Assembly (NCBI RefSeq): GCF_019175385.1
Contig: NC_083343.1
Span: forward strand, 52,040,457 to 52,104,456
Reading direction: 5' to 3'
Origin: Lycium barbarum
Taxonomy: Eukaryota; Streptophyta; Magnoliopsida; Solanales; Solanaceae
DNA length: 64,000 nucleotides
Position numbers and translations under genes: made by a program. The notes beneath the pieces were generated by a model. The model made no database searches. It saw only the letters and a list, made by a program, of their open reading frames with translations, and was not told the DNA's origin. This document shows positions 23,992 to 34,152 of the stretch, in pieces (the stretch's first letter is position 1; the number at the start of each line of letters is the position of its first letter).

Positions 23992-24594
23992 GTACAGACG
24001 CTCGTTTTGCTGATCCGCCCGCTTAGGACATCTACTCTGCTGTCTTGGAGTGCTCCTTTGTCCGGAGCCTACATTTTGGTGCAGACTTTTCTGTTGTATA
24101 TGTACATGTTTTTTCAGGGGTACGACGGGGCCCTGTCCCGTCTTATGATTCTGTTGCTACTCGTAGAGGTCTGTAGACATACATGTGGGTTGTGTATGTA
24201 TTTTGGGTATGGTATAATCCGTGATAGCTTTATCGGCTTCCGTGCGCCACATCCATTTATGTGCGATATTTTGAAACGCCATTTGCCCCTTATATCTGTA
24301 TGATTCGTTTATATGCTGGTTTGGGTTATGGGGTGCGTACGGGTGTCCAGCTCGGACACTAGTCGCGGCCTACGAGGTTGGGTCGTGACAAAAGTGGTTT
24401 CAGAGCGGTTCGTCCTGGGAGTGTGTCTACAGACCGTGTCTAGTAGAGTCCTGTTTATCGATGTGTTGTGGACCACATCTATAAACATGAGGCTAGAGGA
24501 CATTTAGGATGTTACCTTTCCTTCTTATCTTAGATCGTGCGATAGAGTTGTGCTATTAGGATGATTTCTTTCTGACCGATTGTTATGTTTACAG
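23992..24594 (+). other. Candidate leader intron spanning the LTR end and PBS (element B)
   Basis: Donor-like GCAG|GTAC at 23988-23995 and acceptor-like TTTACAG ending at 24594, with CTGAC as a possible branch point about 20 nt before it. The gag ATG follows two bases later. Elements I and A2 have the same arrangement (62950-62260 and 46245-45515, minus strand). Splicing would remove the last 400 bp of the LTR and the PBS. It rests on motif conservation only. Confidence 0.4.
24395..24406 (+). other. Primer-binding site of element B (initiator-Met tRNA type)
   Basis: TGGTTTCAGAGC begins four bases after the LTR. It differs by one base from TGGTATCAGAGC, the complement of the 3' end of plant initiator Met-tRNA, which the other elements here carry. 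Confidence 0.8.
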
Positions 24595-24596
24595 TG

Positions 24597-26129
24597 ATGC
24601 CTCCGAAGAAGGCGACGGCTGCCCCGAAGGGCAAAGCAGTGGCAGGAGAGACTAGCCAGGCGCAGAGAGTTACCACGGCCCGTGCTCAGCTTAAGCCGGA
24701 GGTTGTGCCCCCGACAGCTAGTTCTGCTACGCCGCCAGCATCAGAGGGGATTAGAGCAGCACCAGCTACAGACCAGAGGGCGGCTTCACCGCCAGCCCCC
24801 AGAGCTCCGGTACCCGAGCCTGCAGCTCCACAGCTAGGAGCAGAGGATAGGGCTATGCGAGATGCGGTCCAGTTGCTGACCAGACTGGTAGCGGAGCAGG
24901 GGCACAGGTACGGATTATGGGGTGATCAGGCGCACAGACATGATAGTTCGAGGGCCCGTGAGTTCTTGACGTGTAATCCTCCAGAGTTCTTCGGAACAAA
25001 ACCCGAGGAGGATCCCTAGGAGTTTATCAGATAGATGCAACGCACGTTACGGTTGATTAAGGCTTCTGCGACCGAGTCCGTCGAATTGGCTTCATATCGG
25101 TTACACGAGGTAACCGCTAACTGGTATGTGTCCTGGGAGTTATCCAGGGATGACGACGCTCCCCCAGCAGTGTGGGACGAGTTTACTGAGGCCTTTCTTG
25201 GCCACTTTCTGCCTCCGGAGCTGCGGCGAGCTAGGGTTGACAGATTCTTACAGCTGAGGCAGAGGGGCAGGAGCGTCCGAGAGTATAGCCTGGAGTTCGA
25301 CTCACTGGCCAGATATGCACCCGCTATAGTAGCTGATATGGCTGACAGGGTGCACCGGTATGTGATGGGGCTAGATCATTATTTGATTGATAGCTGCCTG
25401 GCGATGGCTTCCCAGCCAGGGATGGATATTGCCCGGGTACAGGCATACGCCTAGGGTATGGAGGACCGACATAGGGGGCGTCAGCTCGACGGAGATCATG
25501 ACAGGAGCCAGCCCAAGTGGGCCAGATCAGTTGGGTATTCTGGGGAGTTTCGGAGTAGGCTGTCTCAGCAGCAGGGTAGCAGGTATTCTTCCCAACCAGC
25601 ACGGAGCATACCCCCATAGTTCTCGGGCCGGAGACCAGATAATGCAGGGTATTCAGGGGCAGGCCAGAGCTCCAGGGTTTCGGGTTCACAGGCGGACAGA
25701 GGTTCCGGTCAGACGAGGTCACCCAGATCTCAGTGTTCTTATTGTGGGAGGCACCACCCTGGAGAGTGCTATCGTGCTACAGGTGCCTGTTTTTCTTGCG
25801 GCGGTCAAGGCCATACTGTGAGAGAGTGTCCATACAGGGGCGGTTCAGGTGGTGCGGCTCAGCCTACTGGGTCAGTTGTTGGTTCATCGTCTCCTTCCGT
25901 AGTTATGCGCCCTACGGGGCAGGGCGTGCTAGCACCAGCAGGCCGCAGTAGAGGCCGCGGCGGAGTTTCCAGTTCTAGTGGTCCTTCGAACCGCATTTAT
26001 GCCTTAACTAGTCGACAGGACCCGGAGACGCCACCAAACGCGGATACAGGTATATTATTGTTCTTTTCCCGAAATGTATGTGCATTGACAAGTCTAGGCT
26101 TTGTTTTGTGGTATATTTTCCCCTCCTAG
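24597..26129 (+). pseudogene. gag (into protease start) of element B, with in-frame stops
   Basis: One frame can be followed from the ATG at 24597 to 26129, interrupted by TAG codons at 25017, 25032, 25452 and one near 25617. It has a basic/Ala-Pro-rich N-terminus, the gag core ([37 protein letters not shown]), an Arg-rich stretch, and two Cys knuckles. The second is CFSC-GGQG-H-TVRE-C (CX2CX4HX4C). A Gly/Arg-rich region follows. Similarity enters the protease (FSRNVCAL) but the catalytic LIDPGS is replaced by a T-S-L-G series. It resembles the gag of I throughout, so decay here is far milder than in pol. Confidence 0.87.
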
Positions 26130-26356
26130 TTACTAATAGAATTGGGACAAAACCCGAATTGATGAAACCGTTGAGGTAGCTATAAATATAATGAAAGGTG
26201 AATATTGAAGATTTAGAAGGCTAATACGGTAAATGCATAATCAGAAAAATGAAAGACCCTCTCTAGATCGGAGTGGGACCCGCTACGAGAACTTTCCGGA
26301 AATTGTTAAGACCCCAGCTTGCCCTAGACTGTGTGAAAAAGGTCGTGTGGGGAAGT

Positions 26357-26459
26357 GGGTGCAATTATATCAGCACTAACATGTCGAAATGCACTAAAGT
26401 TTCGAGGTTAAGCGTGCTAGGGCCAGAGCAATTCTGGGATGGGTGACCCCCTGGGAAGT
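26357..26459 (+). ncRNA. 5S rRNA-derived sequence inside element B
   Basis: Lines up with plant 5S rRNA from its first base to about position 103. The start (GGGTGCAATTATATCAGCAC) is close to the 5S 5' end, while positions 24-45 are diverged. The internal-promoter part is strongly kept: GGTTAAGCGTGCTAGGGC (box A region, 26406-26423) and GGGATGGGTGACCCCCTGG (box C region, 26436-26454), ending GGAAGT. The 3' end is lost, so it is a pseudogene or captured fragment, on the same strand as the element. The comparison uses remembered 5S sequence; no search was run. Confidence 0.8.
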
Positions 26460-27736
26460 ATACTAAAATTTTCACAAGTGTGGGTATAAGAGAAAAACGG
26501 GAATTTGGGGTAACCTAAAGGAAATTAGAATATGTGGAGTGGCTAGAAACACTTATAGAGGTCGCGTAGGCTGAGGCGGACTAGATTGGTGAAAACGAAG
26601 AAAGCGCAACATAGCTCGGGAATCAGAGTGAATTTGAATAGCGGTTGGGAATGTTTGTAAGCGAAATGGTAGTAAATGTATATGTATACGTATGACCTTC
26701 CACTGGTGACTGTATTGATCGAGAGGTGAGTTCCAGCAACTAGTATTGCGATAGACGGAAGACATTAACTGAACGAAATTCAAGAGACAAAGCGAAAGAT
26801 AGGGTACAGATGTTATGAAATAAACGAACACTGATTTCACTACAAGTTAAGGTCGGAAGATTCTAACACGACGATATTTGGAAAGGGAAGTGAGTGAGTA
26901 AATGGGAGGCAAGGAGATCAAAATGTCGGAAAGGGTGAAAAGTAAGAAACATGATTAAGCAAAGCCTTCAAAAGAGCTGACAGGCGAAGCATGGAACTAT
27001 TTGCGTAGAAATTTGAAGAACAAGTCTGTAAACGAGCGAGAATGTGATGGTATAGGACAAAAGAGCAACAAACTTGAGGAAGGTTAACGGAAATAAGACA
27101 AACGTATGGGAGTACAGAGGATACTTAGATAAGTGGTGATAGTAAGCCAATTACTCGCCAAGGAAGGACTAGGATAATGGGTTGACGCAGTTGATAAGGA
27201 AACCCATGACATGGAATGAGAATTTATGTGAAGGTCGAGAGGTTCAATTATACAAAGAAAGCAGGACGAAGGGTAAGGAACGGGCTTGAAGGAAAAGACA
27301 GCTTGGTCGACTCCTCTATTGTGGGAGGATATAATCACAAAAGGATAATTCCGCAGCCGTGTTGGTATAGTTGTTTTGAACATAGAGAAGCCTTTTAGAG
27401 GATGACTTGACAGTGGAACCGATATGCGCGTATAAAAGAATATCATGCGAACTTCACAGCTGATGCTGCAACAACAAGAGAAGGAAGTAACTGGAAATGG
27501 TTATGCACCGAAGGGCTAATGACATTATTAAACGCAAAGGACCGAGGTATGTCAAAATGAATAAGCGTAGGAAGTGCATGTCCTTATAAGTACATCGATT
27601 AAACTAAATACAAGAATGTAATTAGCAAGGAGATAGGCATGATAGACTTCGCAAGAGAGGAGCTACAATTATAAGAAGATCGCGGAAAGAGATGGTGGCT
27701 TAAAGGGCATAGACGTATACAAACCCTCTTAATAAA

Positions 27737-27753
27737 GGGGGGGGGGGGGGGGG
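27737..27753 (+). repeat. G17 homopolymer in element B interior
   Basis: Seventeen G in a row after CTTAATAAA and before AGAATATA. A related interior site in element C (about 35341-35357, minus strand) has only six G in the same context. It could be a grown purine tract or a length error in assembly. Confidence 0.7.
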
Positions 27754-28695
27754 AGAATATACTAGACCTAAAATGAACTATGACAAATCAAGCCCCAGGA
27801 AAGGAAACTTATTAGCTCAGGGCCAGAGTTCAGGATATGTTGGCATATCGTGGAGATTACGAAAAGACGTGAAAATGAATTAACAATAAAGTGTGCCATG
27901 AGATAGATATAGGGACAGAATCTGGAAGGCACCTGGAGAGGTCAACAAATATAAAAAGGGACAACCCGAAACAGCACCACGTGAGATTTGGTATGGCAAG
28001 AAGTGCAAATTTCTGATCAGTTAGTTTGATGTCGACGGAACTAAGTTAATCGACCCGGATACAATCTAGCAGGCAGTCGATGAAGAAGGATCCATTTAGA
28101 GACGGTTGCTGGCAACCCTGAGTCGACGGGAATCATACATCGGAAATCGACGTCGACAGCTAAAGTTCCAAATTAGCGAAAGGCTATTCCCGAGGACGTC
28201 ACCTATGGGAGGTATAATAAGACTCGACAGGAAGGGAAAGCCCAATTTGAGGTATAGTAGACTTTATCAAACTATCCGTAGTGTTAGTAAAGTCATCCAT
28301 GAATCAGAGTTATCACCAAATTAGAAGCAGTACATCCAGTCTTCCACGTGCTTATGCTTCGCAAATGCGTTGGTGGCCCTTGCCCAAGTGTTTCATAAAA
28401 AATGATATCTAAGTGACAGAGAAACTACCATATAAGGAATAGTCTGTGTCTATAACGGACGGTCAGGCGAGGAAGTTATATGTCAAAGACGTAGTTCGGT
28501 TAAAGTATTGTAGCCAAACAATAATGAAGAAAAGACGATTTAGGAGGCCGAAAGGAGAAATGAAGAGGAAGTGTCCCTAATCGTTTCTGCGCCACAGGCA
28601 ATCTAAGCTTCTAAAACGGAAATGGTAAATGATCATATGTGACAAGTATAGAGGAGACCTCCCCGAAGTACTATAATACACCAGAAGACCGGTTC

Positions 28696-28731
28696 AACAT
28701 TCGAGGATGAATGTTTTAAAGGGGGGGAGGA
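28696..28731 (+). other. Hairpin and polypurine tract of element B
   Basis: 28696-28715 is the conserved inverted repeat (AACATTCG...TGAATGTT, with one mismatch or G-T pair). It is followed by AAAGGGGGGGAGGA directly before the 3' LTR, the primer for plus-strand synthesis. Confidence 0.82.
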
Positions 28732-31627
28732 TGTTATATCCCGCATTTTGTGCATTCGGATAATTCAAGACAATTGCGGGAGGTTGAGAGCAAGCCTATA
28801 TTTTTAACCTTGTTTAGCACACAAGTTGTTTATAAGAGTTATGGATGCGAAAATATTGAGGAAGGCTAGGAGCAAAATTGGAAATTTGGAAAAAACAATA
28901 GTTCCATGAATTACAAGAAATAGACATGAAGTAATTGGGCTTGGAAAAATCAAAAAAAAAAAACCCAAGAGGTGGCCGGCCATAGAGAATTGGCCCAGGG
29001 CCCATGTAAAATTAATTCCAAGTATATAAAAGAGAGGGCCTATTATTTGTCATCATTTAGAACTTTCAAGAAAAAGAAAGAAGAAGGAGAAAGAGGGGAG
29101 GGGTTCGACCATGGAGGAAAAAAATTAGCTCCTTGAAATCTTGTTCAAAAAATTTATTTCTTCTAGTATTCCTGCTAATTCAAGGGTCCTCTTCAACGTG
29201 GTATAATTGTTGAAACAAGAAAACCGCTCTTTGTTGCAAAATCACAACCCTAGCCAAGTTGAGAAGTTGAGAAGAAAAGGTAAGATTTAATCCTCTTTTA
29301 TATGTTATAAATGATTTATATATGTTGTAGTATGTAGAAATGGATAAAAATTATGAAGCTATGCATGTTGGAGGGTTGGCCGTGTATGTGTGTGTGGTGT
29401 AGGAAAAATGAACAAATTTTTATGTAGTAATTTTGTTGTTGTTGATATGTATTCTATGATGAAAATGAGAATTTGATGATTCAATTTGAAGTTGTGATGA
29501 TTGTGGGCTGTTTTGGAAGCCACCGTGGTCATTAAGGTAGTTCTTGTATTTGCGGGAATAACATTGCTAACGTGTGAATTGTTAAGTGTAGTTCATGAAT
29601 TTGAAAGATAGAAATGTGTTGTTATTGTCCTTGTTGGAATTGGAATTTTCGGGTGGAGCATGGTGAGTTGGTGGAATTGTTTGAATATTGTGTAAATTGT
29701 TTGAAATGTTCTTGAATTGAGTTTGAATGATCTTGGATTAGTAACGAATATGTGAGCGTTAATATCGGCTTAAATGTACGTAGTTGAATTGAATGTTGAT
29801 AAACTATGTAGAGAAGAAGGTTACTAATGTTAGAATGCAATTTGGATTGATTGTTGATGTTGTTAGTACGGTTGTTGGTATGGTTGTTGATGTTTTGGCC
29901 GAGTTAAATCCTCGGGGATGTTGAATTTATAGGGGAGATGCTGCCCAAATTTTTGTAGACAAGTGTTAACTTGAGTTTGAATTCCTAAATGCCTATAGTT
30001 AATGTTTGGTATTCATTGACATATTGTAGATCTTGGGAAGTCCGGAACTTGAGTTTGGATTAGCTTAAGAAGCGAACGAGGTATGTAAAGCTCTACCTTT
30101 CTTTCTTTTGGCATATCCTAGTTATAATAGGCTGTGATACGAGCCTCGGGGAAAACTCCATTCCTAAAAACAAAATCCGAGCATGGTTAGGACCCTTATT
30201 CATTTCAATGTAATTGAATTATGGACCTTATGCCTTGATATGCTTTGATAGAAAAATAGCTTAAACTCTTTTTACTCCTAAAAGGGTCTTGCACCGTAAA
30301 ACGTCCGTAACTTTCGCAAACAGAACCCGACTACTTCGAAACGTTCGTAGATGACTTCATAAGGACTAAAGTTCATATTTCTCGTACGCCCCCCCCCCCC
30401 CCCCCCCGGTTTGATCCGAGGTGGGCCCACAAATCTTGAGACCCTTTTATATCGTTTGGTGTAACTCGTTTTCAAGTGGCATTCGAAGGAAATCTAGGTT
30501 GGTTATTGTTCCGACTCCTAAATGACATTTGTTTCGATTACTCCCTTGAAGCCTATGTCACATTTTGTTATGTAAAAACGATCCCAGAAGTTCCGTGTTA
30601 GTATAGTCCACCGCGACATCTGAAAGGTATGTACTAAGATTATCATCCGATTCCTTCTAAATGATCTGTCATTTGGATTGTTCGATCGAGTCTTTTTAAA
30701 TATTTTATATTTTATATTGCATTTAGTTTCTGACTACTCTACTCGTGGATGCCTCAATACTTCCTTCACTGAGCCAGGGCCAGGATATGTTATCACGCGT
30801 ATTTCACTTCATTGTTCGCCGTGTCTCGATGTGAGGGGGCCGGTATGACATGTACATAGGTTCTGGAGTATGATGTGTTATGTACATACATTATGATATA
30901 TGATGTTATGATATGATATGGCCATCTGATATGCTATGATATGTTATGGAGCTATTCTCTACTCTGGAGTATGATGTGTTATGGCGCCAGTGACGGGGTG
31001 GCGACTATGTTCTGTTCACCGAGTCCCATATTGGGGCCGTATTTGGCATATGTTTTAGCATGCATAATTTATGTTTTATAAATAAGTATTTGATATCCTG
31101 GATATTGCACTCACTTTCTATACCTTTGGTTCCGGTTATGATTTGTTTGCTGTATTCCATGCTTTACATATTCAGTACATATTCCGTACTGACCCCCTTT
31201 CTTCGGGGGCTGCGTTTCATGCCCGCAGGTACAGACGCTCGTTTTGCTGATCCGCCCGCTTAGGACATCTACTCTGCTGTCTTGGAGTGCTCCTTTGTTC
31301 GGAGCCTACATTTTGGTACAGACTTTTCTGTTGTATATGTACATGTTTATTCAGGGGTACGACGGGGCCCTATCCCGTCTTATGATTCTGTTGCTACTCG
31401 TAGAGGTCTGTAGACATACATGTGGGTTGTGTATGTATTTTGGGTATGGTATAATCCGTGACAGCCTTATCGGCTTCCGGGCGCCACATCCATTTATGTG
31501 CGATAGTTTGAAACGCCATTTGCCCCTTATATCATTATGATTCGTTTATATGCTGGTTTGGGTTATTGGGTGCGTACGGGTGTCCAGCTCGGACACTAGT
31601 CGCGGCCTACGAGGTTGGGTCGTGACA
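28732..31627 (+). repeat. 3' LTR of element B (2896 bp)
   Basis: Nearly identical to 21504-24390. The C run near 30389-30407 is 19 long against 14 in the 5' LTR. The TATA box, 51-nt segment (30030-30080), hairpin (31193-31209) and CAGGTAC box are all kept. Confidence 0.93.
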
Positions 31628-32154
31628 CGTTGGTTCTCGTTATGTTCATAATCTCACTGGGCTCTTAAATCACGAAATGAAATGCATAACGAAAGCTTTT
31701 CAAAAACATTCTTTTCGTCATTCTCAAATCAGGTAAAATCTGTAATCATATGAAATTTGTTACATAATGCATAATGATACATCGGCTTGCAGAGCCGCTT
31801 ACAAGACTGACATTCTATATACGTGACTCTGCTTGCAAAGTCTCTAACATAAATCAATATACTATAACATAGATACCCTGACTCGGCAACACTCCGGAAG
31901 GAAATGGAGCTCGCCAATCCAGCTGGGACATCCTCTAGCAATATCCTCTACTCATCTAAATACACCTGCGTGGCATGAAACGTAGCCCTCGAAGAAAGGA
32001 GGTCAGTACGAATAGTGTACTGAGTATGTAAGGCATGAAATCAATAAATACATAAAGTCCTGGAAAACATTTGAGACATGACACTGAATGGACAACATAG
32101 ATGCATCAGTATAGCTACATCAAAGAAACACATATATCCATAGGAATACCACAA

Positions 32155-32507
32155 CAAAGGCCAGAACGTCACCCCCTGTTAACTGTGCTATACATATACA
32201 CATCACAACAAAGGCCACAGCGTCGCCCCCTGTCAACTGTGTCATACACATACACATCACAATAAAGGCCACATCGTCACCCCCTGTCAACTGTGCCATA
32301 CACATACACATCAAAATAAAGGCCACAGCGTTACCTGCTGTCAACTGTGCCATACACACATCAAAGGTCACAACGTCACCCCCTGTCAACTATGTCTTAT
32401 ATACACACAGCAAAGGTCACAACGTCACTCTCTGTCAATTATGCCTTATATACACACAGCAAAGGTCATAGCGTCACCCTCTGTCAACTGTGCCTTATAT
32501 ATACATG
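32155..32507. repeat. Minisatellite, 7 units of 45-54 bp, in element C 3' LTR
   Basis: Each unit begins CAAAGG(C/T)CA or TAAAGGCCA, has a CGTCACCCCCTGTCAACTGT-like core and ends in an AT-rich CACA tail. The first three units are about 54 bp and the later ones 45-49 bp. The other LTR has six units (50991-51288). Confidence 0.9.
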
Positions 32508-33515
32508 ATGAATGAAAATGAGTACAATGCATGATCTAAATGAAATATTAGAACTTTGTAATGTCACAAAATAACCATATACATATATTATGCTCATGAC
32601 ATGCATAGGAGTTCAAATGAAAACTACCGCTCCATCCTACCTTTGAGGAATAATTTATAAGGTGAGATCAACAACCATGAGATAAATCGAGAAAATCATG
32701 TAACAGCTTAACATTTTCATATCATCGTTGAAATCATATTTGAGACCTTTAAGCGTAAAATCATCCTCAACGTAATCCCCATAAAAACATCTCATTTTTA
32801 ACATCATAAGAAGATTTAAGAGTCACAAACTTCTAGCTTTTGAAATCATAGAGGTTATAGAAACACTTATGGAATCATACCATAGGGATCATGCGTTTGA
32901 AAGAAAGGGACGAGCCTTAACATACCTGTTCGACCTCCTATTAGCTACGCTTATTCGTCTGAGCTTGCAAGTTTACATTTAAGAGGAGTTATACTAACAT
33001 TAGAATCTTTATTGCACACTTGTTCCAGGTTTCAAATCAAACTATTCTATACTCTGCCGAAAATCGGGCAGCATCTCCCCTGTTTATATGCCTAGCCCGA
33101 ATTCTCAATTCAAAAACCAACACCACAACAACAATACCAACATTAATAACATCATTTCCCATACCAAATTATTATATAAAACAGGCCACACGCTGTTTTC
33201 CAGCTTCCATAACTACTCAACTCACCATACAATCATTTTACCGTTCTATTTCCGTGAATAAGCCAGTATTAACATAAATAGGAAGATTCATACCTTTCTC
33301 CATTTAGTATTTCTGTATCTTAACTTTTCCATGCTAGGTTTAAGCCACAACACGCCGCTACATGATTCTGCAATAATAACTATACGCTCTCCGGACCGGG
33401 ACTTCAAAATTATACCTGGTTTGGGCTAAAAAGTGGGTGTGAGAAGGTTGGGGAATATTATGGAAGATTTGGGAAGGTTTTGGGTGTGTTTGGTTGAAAA
33501 ATAGGGGGCCTCCCC

Positions 33516-33523
33516 CTTTTATA
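33516..33523 (-). promoter_or_regulatory. TATA box in element C 3' LTR
   Basis: The minus strand reads TATAAAAG followed by GGGGGAGGCCCC. The corresponding part of the 5' LTR is deleted, so the copy that should drive the element lacks it. Confidence 0.6.
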
Positions 33524-34116
33524 GAAAGGTCCAGGTTCTGCCTGGACCGACATATATTTCATTCAGCGCGTTCGCGCTGGCTTAGTTTTTTTCTGCCTGC
33601 ACCTTTGTTCAGTAAAAAGGTCATAACTCTTGATCCCGACATCGTGAGAGGTCCCACGACCTATGGTTGGAAATATATTTCAAATATCTACAACTTTAGT
33701 TCTTTGTGTTTTTCCATATTCCAAACGTATAATATCGTTTTGACCCCTCCAAGTCAGATCATCCGAAAATGTTTCCTTAAATCATCCTTTTGGAGGGCTT
33801 ATGCCCATATTTGGCTTATGGGTCCTTCTTAGGACTTTCTCAACTTTCCATATGCTACTCATATGTCTCTTCACATGTCCTTCATGAAACTCTGACGTAT
33901 GGGCCCTACTTGGCTTACAGCAACGAGGGCTTTTCGGCAAGTGACATACGCACCGATTCACCCCATATGGTCTCATTTGTCACATATCATATATATGCCA
34001 TTATTCACTCTTATAATATAACCTTTCTCCTTAATCCTCGCATGACCTTACTCTTGTTCGGGCTCACACTAAGCTGTCTACAGTCTAGGTAGCGCCAAAT
34101 TTTCCGGGGTGTATCA

Positions 34117-34152
34117 TTCTTCCCCCCTTAGGAACATTCGTCCTCGAATGTT
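34117..34152 (-). other. Polypurine tract and hairpin of element C
   Basis: The minus strand reads TAAGGGGGGAAGAA before the LTR. The conserved inverted repeat AACATTCG/CGAATGTT lies at 34133-34152. Confidence 0.8.

Larger units (their letters stand above)
21504..24390 (+). repeat. 5' LTR of element B (2887 bp)
   Basis: TG...CA ends. U3 is short: TATATAAAA lies about 290 bp in, so more than 2.5 kb of the LTR would be transcribed as R/U5. Notable inner boxes are AAAG|GTAAGA at 22052, a 51-nt exon-like segment 22802-22852, a C14 run near 23163-23176, the hairpin 23956-23972 and a CAG|GTAC box at 23992. Confidence 0.93.
26130..28695 (+). pseudogene. Eroded pol region of element B
   Basis: Beyond the protease relic almost nothing reads as pol. 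Near 28030-28400 fragments still echo the integrase C-terminus and what follows it: a LIGPD/QQAVD-like piece, an LLA-x-SR-x-SY piece in the short frame 28106-28324, and a phrase like [12 protein letters not shown] near 28335-28365. The RT and RNase H motifs are gone. Parts of the middle (27719-27900) resemble the interior of element C instead. The region also holds the 5S-like segment and a G17 run. Confidence 0.6.
21504..31627 (+). mobile_element. Element B: LTR retrotransposon with eroded pol
   Basis: 10,124 bp, starting TGTTATATC and ending GTCGTGACA. The target duplications are CGCTG (21499-21503) and CGTTG (31628-31632). The undisturbed site in the other C LTR reads CGCTGGTTCTC, so the right copy has a single C-to-T change. 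Plus-strand order: 5' LTR, PBS, gag with stops, eroded pol with an embedded 5S-like segment, PPT, 3' LTR. The LTRs differ by a few percent by eye while pol is almost unrecognisable. It therefore probably moved using enzymes of a relative. Confidence 0.92.
31633..34116 (-). repeat. 3' LTR of element C, main part
   Basis: Continues 21434-21503 after element B. On the minus strand it starts at 34116 (TGATACACC, with one change from the usual TGTTACACC). A TATAAAAG box lies at 33523-33516, an AAG|GTATGA box near 33292 and a CAG|GTATGTTAAGG box near 32928. A 7-unit minisatellite occupies 32155-32507. Without element B this LTR is 2554 bp; the 5' LTR is only 1878 bp because about 650 bp are missing there. 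Confidence 0.88.

Noticed and set aside
24007..24303. 98-residue frame at the end of both element B LTRs (also 31244-31540)
   Set aside because: Inside the LTR R/U5, overlaps the candidate intron, hydrophobic by composition; no family and only the two LTR copies support it.
26357..26459. Cassandra TRIM element as the source of the 5S-like segment
   Set aside because: Cassandra carries 5S sequence in short LTRs; here it is in the interior of a 10-kb element and no short LTR pair surrounds it.
27084..27446. 120-residue minus-strand frame in element B
   Set aside because: Opposite strand of an eroded interior; composition only, no motif.
32120..32389. Open frame with a repeated peptide (QLTGGD units), also 50956-51195
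   Set aside because: Simply the translation of the minisatellite in the element C LTR; unit number and frame are not kept.
32155..32507. CRISPR-like array
   Set aside because: Units are contiguous and drift along their whole length, with no alternating constant repeat and unique spacer; the context is a plant LTR.
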